Shown here: piece by piece, positions 1 through 5,650 of the stretch | How positions within the stretch are numbered: the stretch's first letter is position 1 | Layout: each line of letters starts with the position of its first letter | Position numbers and translations under genes: made by a program | The notes under the pieces: generated by a model | Databases searched by the model: none | What the model saw: the letters and a program-made list of their open reading frames with translations, nothing else | Told to the model about the DNA's origin: nothing | NCBI GenBank assembly: GCA_039936115.1 | Contig: JBDTIZ010000228.1 | Location: 1 to 7,117 of the forward strand | DNA from: DATIJJ01 sp039936115 | GTDB taxonomy: Bacteria > Pseudomonadota > Gammaproteobacteria > DSM-16500 | Reading direction: 5' to 3' | DNA length: 7,117 nt

Positions 1-19
1 CGAACCTGTGTGTTCGCCC
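1..19 (+). repeat. Palindromic intergenic repeat, copy 1, cut by window edge
   Basis: The first 19 bases are identical to the reverse complement of positions 58-76, so they are the 3' part of the same repeat unit in the opposite orientation. The missing 5' part (expected to start GTAGGGG) lies outside the window. The two copies could pair into a 19-bp stem around a 38-nt spacer (20-57). The pairing is seen directly in the sequence. That it belongs to a REP-like, non-coding family is inferred. Confidence 0.8.
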
Positions 20-57
20 AGCGGCCTAAATATGCAACATTATTTCTTCGATAGAGA

Positions 58-83
58 GGGCGAACACACAGGTTCGCCCCTAC
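58..83 (-). repeat. Palindromic intergenic repeat, copy 2, downstream of glpD
   Basis: This is a complete 26-bp unit on the minus strand. It begins GTAG and contains the 8-bp arms GGGCGAAC and GTTCGCCC around a 6-nt loop. It lies 17 bp after the glpD stop, so glpD mRNA would end in this hairpin. The bases after the hairpin on the minus strand (TCTCTAT) are only moderately U-rich, so it is a weak intrinsic terminator at best. It could also stabilise the 3' end of the message. It matches copy 3 at 25 of 26 positions, and both are preceded by TTTT. Confidence 0.85.
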
Positions 84-100
84 AAAAGCCTGGCATCTTC

Positions 101-1585
101 TTAGCAACTTTCCAACCACTTGGCTAATTTCTTTTGCTCTACATCACTCAAAAACAATCCCAACTTAGACCGACGCCACAAAAGATCATCCGCCGTTTTC
201 GCCCATTCACACTGAATCAAATACTCGACTTCTTTCTGATAAAGATCATCAGAAAATTTCTCACCCAAATCTTCCAAAGCAATCGCATTCCCTAGTAATT
301 CATAAACCTTCGTGCCATAACTTTTCGCATATCGATAAGCTATTTTCTCAGGTAACCATGAAAATTTTTGTTTAAATTCACCATAAAATATATTGAAATC
401 ATTATCGATAAAATTTCCACCGGGCAGGGGAGTCGATGCTGTCCATGCAGGTTTCATGTTGGGAAAATAAGGTTTCAATCTATCGATAGCTTCTTCAGCC
501 AAGCTTCGATGGGTTGTAATTTTCCCACTCACTACGGTCAGAATTGGCAAACCATCTTCTGTTTCTAGTAATAACTTTTGATCACGAGTTATTTTAGCAG
601 GATTATTTTCACTCTCATTTTGCAAACAACGGACCCCAGAGTATGATGCGACAATATCACTAACGCTGATGGACTTTTTGAAATATTTATTAATGATAGT
701 GCAAAGATAATCTTTTTCATCCGAGCTAATGTTGACTTGATCAATTTCATTTGAAATTGAAACATCTGTCGTTCCGACTAATGTAAATTCAGAATGGTAA
801 GGTATAGCAAACACAACTCGTTCGTCTGTGTTTTGTAAAATATAGGCGAACCGGCCTTCAAATATTTTCGGCACGATAATGTGACTGCCCTTGACCAATT
901 CAATGTTAAAAAGCTTTTTAGGATTAATCTGTTTTTGTACTTGATTAATCCATGGGCCTGCTGCATTTATCAATACTTTGGCCCGATAAAATACTATCTC
1001 TTTCGTAAGAGTGTTTTGAATGCTAATTTCCCAATGCTGTTTGTCTTTTTTTACAGAAATAAATTCATGGCGTGTCAGAATAGTTGCGTTATTTTCTTTT
1101 GCCGCAAGAGCATTTAAGACAGTTAAACGAGCATCATCTGTCCAGCAATCAAAATAAGAAAATCCTTTCGAAAATTTTGACAATAATGCAGCGCCGCGAG
1201 GGTCGTTTTTTAAGTTAATATATTTCGAACTCGGTATACGCGTTCTTTTAGCTAAATGATCATAAATAAATAATCCAACACGAATCATCCAAGCAGGTCG
1301 CAAATGTTTTTCGTGCGGTAAAACAAATTCTAGCGGTGTGACAAGATGCGGCGCTTTTCGCATCAGAATTTCGCGCTCACGTAGAGCGGTTTTCACTAAA
1401 TTGAATTCATAGGTTTCTAGATAACGTAAACCACCATGGATTAATTTGGTACTTCTGGATGAGGTTCCTGAAGCAAGATCGTCTTTTTCGCACAAGATAA
1501 CGGATAACCCGCGGCCCGCCGCATCAGCTGCGATTGCCGCGCCATTAATACCGCCACCGATAACGAAGATATCTGTATTTTCCAT
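101..1585 (-). CDS. glpD: Aerobic glycerol-3-phosphate dehydrogenase (FAD-dependent)
   Basis: GlpD oxidises sn-glycerol-3-phosphate to dihydroxyacetone phosphate and passes electrons to the quinone pool. It works as a peripheral enzyme on the inner face of the cytoplasmic membrane. The 494-aa product is close to the usual length (about 500). Residues 7-34 form the N-terminal Rossmann dinucleotide site, with GGGINGA followed by DAAGRG and an acidic strand end. The family block GTSSRSTKLIHGGLRYLE spans 40-57. Residues that align by motif with the E. coli active site are R54, Y55, H235 (KGSHIIVP), R319 (SGVRC), R334 and K355 (SGKITTHR). A C-terminal DAO_C-type helical domain follows, with CEWAKTADDLLWRRSKLG at 459-476. 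The start has only a weak AGAGA ribosome site, but the FAD motif begins right after it, so the start is well placed. The gene is divergent from glpK, completing the glycerol pathway. I see no frameshift or missing key residue. Confidence 0.97.
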   Translation of the reverse strand: MENTDIFVIGGGINGAAIAADAAGRGLSVILCEKDDLASGTSSRSTKLIHGGLRYLETYEFNLVKTALREREILMRKAPHLVTPLEFVLPHEKHLRPAWMIRVGLFIYDHLAKRTRIPSSKYINLKNDPRGAALLSKFSKGFSYFDCWTDDARLTVLNALAAKENNATILTRHEFISVKKDKQHWEISIQNTLTKEIVFYRAKVLINAAGPWINQVQKQINPKKLFNIELVKGSHIIVPKIFEGRFAYILQNTDERVVFAIPYHSEFTLVGTTDVSISNEIDQVNISSDEKDYLCTIINKYFKKSISVSDIVASYSGVRCLQNESENNPAKITRDQKLLLETEDGLPILTVVSGKITTHRSLAEEAIDRLKPYFPNMKPAWTASTPLPGGNFIDNDFNIFYGEFKQKFSWLPEKIAYRYAKSYGTKVYELLGNAIALEDLGEKFSDDLYQKEVEYLIQCEWAKTADDLLWRRSKLGLFLSDVEQKKLAKWLESC

Positions 1586-1601
1586 ACAATGTCTCTGTGT
1601 T

Positions 1602-1628
1602 TTGCCTTAGAGTGCTTTTTACTATACC
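1602..1628 (+). promoter_or_regulatory. Candidate glpK promoter, weak sigma70 match
   Basis: TTGCCT (1602-1607) and TATACC (1623-1628) are each four-of-six matches to the sigma70 boxes, with a short 15-nt spacer. A start near 1635 would leave a leader of roughly 23 nt before the glpK ATG. The spacing is suboptimal, so an activator or another position is possible. It is the best candidate in the 72-bp divergent gap. Confidence 0.3.
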
Positions 1629-1629
1629 A
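1614..1629 (-). promoter_or_regulatory. Candidate glpD promoter, extended -10 type
   Basis: Read on the minus strand, 1629-1621 is TGG-TATAGT. This is an extended -10 element with five of six matches to TATAAT. No good -35 box lies at the normal distance, as expected for an extended -10 promoter. The predicted start near 1614 would give a leader of about 28 nt. The element physically overlaps the candidate glpK -10 on the other strand, so the two promoters may compete. This is inferred from pattern only. Confidence 0.5.
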
Positions 1630-1644
1630 TTTCCACGAAAATAT

Positions 1645-1650
1645 AAGGAG
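1645..1650 (+). promoter_or_regulatory. Ribosome binding site that fixes the glpK start
   Basis: AAGGAG sits 7 nt before the ATG at 1658. The reading frame is open further upstream to an ATG at 1589. Starting there would add 23 residues unlike glycerol kinases, and that ATG lies upstream of the predicted transcription start. The start at 1658 is therefore chosen. Confidence 0.85.
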
Positions 1651-1657
1651 ATCAAAA

Positions 1658-3139
1658 ATGGATAAGTTTTTGCTTGCGATTGACCAGGGAACGACAAGCA
1701 GTCGCGCCATTATTTTTTCGAATTTAGGAGTCTCCGTCGCGGAACATCAAGTCGATTTACAACAATTTTATCCCAATGATGGTTGGGTTGAACAAGAGCC
1801 CGAAGAGCTTTGGGCGAATACTTATTTATGTTGTCAGCAAGTCATAAAAAAAATCAATCTCACTGCAAAAAACATTGCAGCTATCGGCATTTCAAATCAA
1901 CGTGAAACAACTATTATCTGGGACAAGCGTAGCGGCAAACCTATTTATCCGGCGATAGTTTGGCAAGATCGACGCACAAGCCAATTATGTCGCGACTTAG
2001 CTAAAAATGAAATAAATACACATTTACAGGAAAAAACGGGATTGTTACTAGATCCTTATTTTTCCGCAACGAAAATTATTTGGTTATTACAAAATGTGCC
2101 GGAAGCTCGTGAACGCGCGGAACGCGGCGAACTGGCTTTTGGTACAGTCGATACTTTTTTACTGTGGCGTCTGACTCAAGGCAAAATACATGCAACCGAT
2201 GCAACGAATGCTTCACGCACTTTATTATTTAATATTCGAACACAACAATGGGATCAAGATATTTTACGAGCATTTGATATTCCCGCTAGTCTATTGCCAA
2301 CCGTATTAAACAGTAGCGACGATTTTGGCAAAACAGAAAAAGAATTATTTGGCGATAAAATTCGAATAACAGGTATCGCAGGTGATCAACAAGCAGCGAC
2401 GGTAGGGCAGGCGTGTTTTGCGCCAGGCATGGTCAAATCCACCTATGGAACAGGATGTTTTATGCTGTTAAATACCGGTTCGTTAGTTGTTCAATCAAAA
2501 AATAAATTGCTTACAACTGTTGCGTACCGTTTAGAAAATAAAGTGACATATGGATTAGAGGGCAGTATTTTTTGTGCAGGAGCCACCATTAAATGGCTTC
2601 GTGATTCATTACATTTTATTAAAACAGCACGTGAATCAGAAGAATTAGCACAATCCGTCTCGGACACAGAGGGTGTTTATTTAATTCCTGCATTTACCGG
2701 TCTTGGAGCACCTTATTGGCATCCCGAAGCACGCGGCGCAATCATTGGCTTGACACGAAACAGCAGTGTAAATCATATTGTACGTGCTGCACTTGAAGCG
2801 GTCTGTTATCAAACACGCGATTTGCTTGATGCCATGATGAAAGATGGCGTTACTCAATTAAAGACATTGCGTGTGGACGGTGGCATGGCAGAAAATAATT
2901 GGCTGTTGCAATTTCTTGCTGATATTTTAAAACTGACCGTGCAGCGACCAACTTGTATTGAAACAAGTGCATTAGGGGCTGCTTATTTGGCGGGTTTGCA
3001 AATAGGAATGTTTCAATCACTGGATGAAATTACTAATCTCTGGCATAAAGATGCAGAATTTAACGCTATCATGTCAGAACAATCACGGGAGCGTTTCTAT
3101 CAAGGCTGGCTCCATGCAGTCGATAGAATTATTTTATGA
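1658..3139 (+). CDS. glpK: Glycerol kinase (FGGY family)
   Basis: GlpK transfers phosphate from ATP to glycerol in the cytoplasm, trapping it as glycerol-3-phosphate for GlpD. The 493-aa product has family-normal length (E. coli about 502). Visible motifs include the N-terminal phosphate loop DQGTTSSRAI (9-18), SNQRETTI with the glycerol-contacting R82 and E83, W102, and DPYFSATK with Y134. D243 in AGDQQ is the expected catalytic base. Further on are TYGTGCFML (262-270), the FGGY signature FTGLGAPYW at 346-354, and the nucleotide-side VDGGMAENNW (406-415). Compared with the E. coli enzyme as I recall it, the segment that binds fructose-1,6-bisphosphate (GGTR region) reads GDKIR here. The zinc-ligand Glu used for EIIA-Glc binding aligns with S476. 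Both differences suggest that E. coli-type allosteric control may be absent. glpK is divergent from glpD, and no glpF is adjacent. Confidence 0.97.
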   Translation: MDKFLLAIDQGTTSSRAIIFSNLGVSVAEHQVDLQQFYPNDGWVEQEPEELWANTYLCCQQVIKKINLTAKNIAAIGISNQRETTIIWDKRSGKPIYPAIVWQDRRTSQLCRDLAKNEINTHLQEKTGLLLDPYFSATKIIWLLQNVPEARERAERGELAFGTVDTFLLWRLTQGKIHATDATNASRTLLFNIRTQQWDQDILRAFDIPASLLPTVLNSSDDFGKTEKELFGDKIRITGIAGDQQAATVGQACFAPGMVKSTYGTGCFMLLNTGSLVVQSKNKLLTTVAYRLENKVTYGLEGSIFCAGATIKWLRDSLHFIKTARESEELAQSVSDTEGVYLIPAFTGLGAPYWHPEARGAIIGLTRNSSVNHIVRAALEAVCYQTRDLLDAMMKDGVTQLKTLRVDGGMAENNWLLQFLADILKLTVQRPTCIETSALGAAYLAGLQIGMFQSLDEITNLWHKDAEFNAIMSEQSRERFYQGWLHAVDRIIL

Positions 3140-3142
3140 CTG

Positions 3143-3170
3143 TTGTAAGCAGTGATAATTTTGCTAGAAT
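3143..3170 (+). promoter_or_regulatory. Strong sigma70 promoter with extended -10 for the beta-barrel gene
   Basis: TTGTAA (3143-3148) and TAGAAT (3165-3170) are separated by 16 nt, and TGC directly precedes the -10, making it an extended -10 element. The -35 box starts only 3 bp after the glpK stop. The predicted start near 3177 falls at ACAAA followed by a run of eight T (3179-3186), giving a U-rich leader of about 35 nt. The promoter indicates that the barrel gene is transcribed independently of glpK, although no terminator separates them. Confidence 0.65.
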
Positions 3171-3199
3171 GGGACAAATTTTTTTTATCAAAATATATT

Positions 3200-3204
3200 A
3201 AGGA
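3200..3204 (+). promoter_or_regulatory. Ribosome binding site that fixes the beta-barrel start
   Basis: AAGGA lies 7 nt before the ATG at 3212. The open frame begins further upstream at 3152, inside the promoter. That longer version would place a charged segment before the signal peptide, so the start at 3212 is preferred. Confidence 0.8.
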
Positions 3205-3211
3205 TAGTCGA

Positions 3212-3811
3212 ATGAAAATGAAAAAGGTTTTAGTAACAAGTATTAGTGTATTAGCTTTAGCAGGAAGCGCTTTAGCTATCGCTGGAAATCGACCCGGTGC
3301 ATTTTCAGTTCGCTTGGGTGAAGGTTATGAGTTCTTTGCGCAAAAAAGACATATAGAAAATACTTCAACTCCAAATATTGAACTAGGTTATGACTTTAAT
3401 AACCGATGGGGAATCATGGCTGGCGCATATCTCATTAATACAGATACAAAAGACGCTACCCCAAATCAAGGCGTTCATGGATTTCAATATTTCGTAGATG
3501 GTGTTTATCGCTTTAACACATATGGAAATTTTGCACCTTACGCATTGGGCGGCATTGGTGTTACCAGTTTAAAACCAAGCGGATCTAATCCAACAGATCA
3601 AATAAATGTAAATTTAGGTATTGGTGCAGACTATTTTATAGCTGATTCAATTGCGCTGGGTGCTGATGTAAGAGACCTATATACACTGTCTGGCGGTAAA
3701 AATGATGTCTTATTAACTGTTGGTATCAAATTCTTAATCGGCGGTAATAATCCTAAACCTATCTACAAAGACGAAAATATGAAAGACATGCCTCGTCGTC
3801 ATCATCACTAA
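3212..3811 (+). CDS. Small outer-membrane beta-barrel protein, OmpA/OprF N-domain type
   Basis: This 199-aa protein is predicted to be exported and inserted in the outer membrane. Residues 1-22 form a classic signal peptide: a lysine-rich start, a hydrophobic core, and an ALA cleavage box at 20-22. The mature part shows about eight amphipathic strands (near 30-41, 54-61, 66-75, 91-101, 107-117, 130-142, 147-157 and 165-176) joined by short turns and longer polar loops, the pattern of an eight-stranded barrel. The stretch GADVRDLYTLSGG followed by a strand ending VGIKFLIGG resembles the end of the OmpA/OprF barrel domain. The usual C-terminal peptidoglycan-binding OmpA domain is missing. The protein stops after a short, proline- and lysine-containing tail ending RRHHH. 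The stop is clean and is followed at once by a terminator, so this looks like a complete short protein. Its role is unknown; it could be structural, an adhesin or a narrow pore. Confidence 0.8.
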   Translation: MKMKKVLVTSISVLALAGSALAIAGNRPGAFSVRLGEGYEFFAQKRHIENTSTPNIELGYDFNNRWGIMAGAYLINTDTKDATPNQGVHGFQYFVDGVYRFNTYGNFAPYALGGIGVTSLKPSGSNPTDQINVNLGIGADYFIADSIALGADVRDLYTLSGGKNDVLLTVGIKFLIGGNNPKPIYKDENMKDMPRRHHH

Positions 3812-3815
3812 TTTT

Positions 3816-3841
3816 GTAGGGGCGAACCTATGTGTTCGCCC
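3816..3841 (+). repeat. Palindromic intergenic repeat, copy 3
   Basis: This 26-bp unit has the same sequence as the minus-strand unit at 58-83, with one A/G difference in the loop. It begins 4 bp after the stop of the barrel gene. Two near-identical copies after two unrelated genes show that this is a dispersed repeat family rather than part of either gene. Confidence 0.88.
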
Positions 3842-3846
3842 TTTTT
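3820..3846 (+). terminator. Rho-independent terminator formed by repeat copy 3
   Basis: The arms GGGCGAAC (3820-3827) and GTTCGCCC (3834-3841) pair perfectly around a 6-nt loop and are followed by five T (3842-3846). This is a standard intrinsic terminator for the plus-strand barrel gene. On the minus strand the hairpin is not followed by a U tract, so it would not serve the convergent gene equally well. Confidence 0.8.
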
Positions 3847-3867
3847 ATCACGCGCTATTGCTACCTA

Positions 3868-3890
3868 GTGAACACATCGGAAGCTTTCGC
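3868..3890 (-). repeat. Possible decayed inverted copy of the palindromic repeat
   Basis: GTGAACACATCGG (3868-3880) matches the inverted unit GCGAACACATAGG at 11 of 13 positions, and TTCGC follows 5 bp later at 3886-3890. If real, this locus once had the same head-to-head pair seen at 1-83, with a shorter spacer. The match is short and could be chance. Confidence 0.35.
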
Positions 3891-3905
3891 AAAATTCTTT
3901 CCCAT

Positions 3906-5645
3906 CTAACTCGGGCTTCTATTATTATTCAAGATTGATGAAGGTGTTTCAGTATGAGTTTGACTTTCCTTACGTTTCCATAATTTCCATCTGGAATGCT
4001 GTGTTTTACTCACAAGATATTTATTGACGACTTTCTCTACATATTTTGAATCTGCCAAATACTCAAGCGTAAGTTCGGCAATAACATTAACTCTTAAATG
4101 TGCGTGTATTAACGGATAAGTCTGCATCAGCTTATTTACGATTGCGGCAATAAAAGCATCCGCATCATCCTTATGTTCTGGAGGAAAACAAGCAATAATG
4201 TTTTCTTGCGAAACATGAGCAGTGACTGTCTGCACCGCATCCATTTGTGATTTAGCGAGATTGCGAAAGTGTTCTCTGGGATCACCCACTTCGGCAGAAA
4301 TTTTATTCATAAAGATAGGGTTTTTAGCCAACCAATAATCAGCTCCCTTAACTGCCAAGTAAGCTGCTTGTGCTCTTTGTTCATCGCTTAACAGACCGGC
4401 CCATTGATATCCTGATCCTAGATGTTGCCTCATTTCTTTACTCTTTTTACTTGATAGATGCTTATGCCAGAAAGAGCTGCTCAGATTGGATTTGTTTGCA
4501 TTGGCAATAAGTATGAGTTCACGTTCATCGTAGTAGCTTGCTACTCTAGCTCTCTCTGCATAGCAAACTAACGCTTGTGATGCGGAAGCAGCTGAATTCT
4601 CCGCTGCTAATATTTGTGCATAATAGTAAAGTCCTGACTCATTTCTACGCTCTGAAGCTGCTTTCGCATAAGCTTTTGCAATGTTTACACATGGCGTCTC
4701 TGAAGTAATGCTTTGATGCTTAAAAATTTGATCATATAACAATAGCTCTATCAAACGTATCAATCCATGTGAAGAACCTTGTTTGGCGGCCTTTGCGAAA
4801 CAGGTATATGCTTCGTCTTTAAAATTATTATTTTTCAAAAAATTCCCAAGCGACAAATATGCCTGTGTTTCATTTTGTGCGACACCTTCTCGAAGCGCGG
4901 GTTCAATAGCTTCATCGCCTTCAAAAGAACTTAGAAAGTATCGCGCTTGCCAAAAGTCAGCTCTGGTTTTATCTTTTGCCAATTGTTCTATATATTGAAT
5001 TATTGTCCCGCGATTGTCGTCTATGTGATAACTTATTTTAAAAAGGTAATCGATGATAATTCGCAATGGTAATGAATACAGAGGACATAATTTAAATATT
5101 CGTTCAAAGCACTTGCTTGCTTTACGTAGATCTTTTTTAAAAAGTATCGAATCTCCTGACTCAGATAAGCTATACAATTTTGCTAGTAATAACCAATTTC
5201 TGATCTCATAGGAGAATTCCGACTTGTCCTCGCGAGATAATAAAAATTCATTGCCTTGTTGAACGTGAGCATCATCTAATGATTCAGCGCTTAGAATTTT
5301 TTGATTTTGTTTTACGACAGCGATAGATTGCTCATGAGGTAAAAACGGTAAGCCATTTTCCAGCATAGAATCTTCTACATCAGAAAATCTAACTAGCAGC
5401 CATGGTTTTAAAACCTCGTGCTCTGCATTCGTTCGCTGAGCTATTCTAAGCCAGCAGATTTTTTCATCTTCTGGCGTGCCGTGCTGTAAATAATCGTCAA
5501 GGACTTTAATAATCGGCTTTTCAAAATTCGAATGAAATGCTGTGAGAATTTCATCTTTGTCAGCGTCATATTTTGTGTAATTAGCTTGTGGTTTTTGTTT
5601 ATCTTCTTCCAATGAAACTTTATTTCTCTGATATTTTGACAACAT
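3906..5645 (-). CDS. Uncharacterised protein with degenerate Sel1/TPR-like helical repeats
   Basis: I do not recognise this 579-aa protein by name. There is no signal peptide or clear membrane segment, so it is probably cytoplasmic or secreted by a non-Sec route. The sequence is almost entirely helical. The middle (about 225-370) carries paired helices of Sel1/TPR type. The clearest is QAYLSLGNFLKNNNFKDEAY (261-280) followed by TCFAKAAKQG, with weaker units at 229-255, 320-331 (IAKAYAKAA) and 336-370 (YYYAQILAAEN, then CYAERARVA). The N-terminal 20 residues are charged. The tail after about 552 is basic and then rich in Ser, Thr and Asn. The gene begins 5 bp after the gltA stop on the same strand, without a good ribosome site, so it is probably co-transcribed and translationally coupled with gltA. 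Such repeats usually bind proteins. In Legionellales some relatives act on host cells, but an effector role here is speculation. No early alternative Met exists. Confidence 0.8.
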   Translation of the reverse strand: MLSKYQRNKVSLEEDKQKPQANYTKYDADKDEILTAFHSNFEKPIIKVLDDYLQHGTPEDEKICWLRIAQRTNAEHEVLKPWLLVRFSDVEDSMLENGLPFLPHEQSIAVVKQNQKILSAESLDDAHVQQGNEFLLSREDKSEFSYEIRNWLLLAKLYSLSESGDSILFKKDLRKASKCFERIFKLCPLYSLPLRIIIDYLFKISYHIDDNRGTIIQYIEQLAKDKTRADFWQARYFLSSFEGDEAIEPALREGVAQNETQAYLSLGNFLKNNNFKDEAYTCFAKAAKQGSSHGLIRLIELLLYDQIFKHQSITSETPCVNIAKAYAKAASERRNESGLYYYAQILAAENSAASASQALVCYAERARVASYYDERELILIANANKSNLSSSFWHKHLSSKKSKEMRQHLGSGYQWAGLLSDEQRAQAAYLAVKGADYWLAKNPIFMNKISAEVGDPREHFRNLAKSQMDAVQTVTAHVSQENIIACFPPEHKDDADAFIAAIVNKLMQTYPLIHAHLRVNVIAELTLEYLADSKYVEKVVNKYLVSKTQHSRWKLWKRKESQTHTETPSSILNNNRSPS

Positions 5646-5650
5646 AAATT

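Noticed and set aside
1..83. CRISPR array
   Set aside because: There are only two units, in opposite orientation and each palindromic, with one spacer. A CRISPR array needs direct repeats.
1589..1657. Upstream extension of glpK giving 23 extra N-terminal residues
   Set aside because: It has no ribosome site, the residues are unlike glycerol kinases, and it lies across the divergent promoters. The ATG at 1658 has AAGGAG at ideal distance.
1441..1710. Open frame of 89 codons on the minus strand across the glpD start
   Set aside because: It overlaps glpD in another frame, runs through the divergent promoter and has no recognisable protein features.
3179..3186. T8 run after glpK as an intrinsic terminator for glpK
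   Set aside because: No stable GC-rich hairpin precedes it, and it lies in the leader of a strong promoter.
3152..3211. Upstream extension of the beta-barrel gene
   Set aside because: It begins inside the predicted promoter and would put a charged segment ahead of a clear signal peptide.
4783..4998. Open frame of 71 codons on the plus strand inside the helical repeat gene
   Set aside because: It is antisense to a long coding gene with no ribosome site or recognisable motif, so it is a shadow frame.
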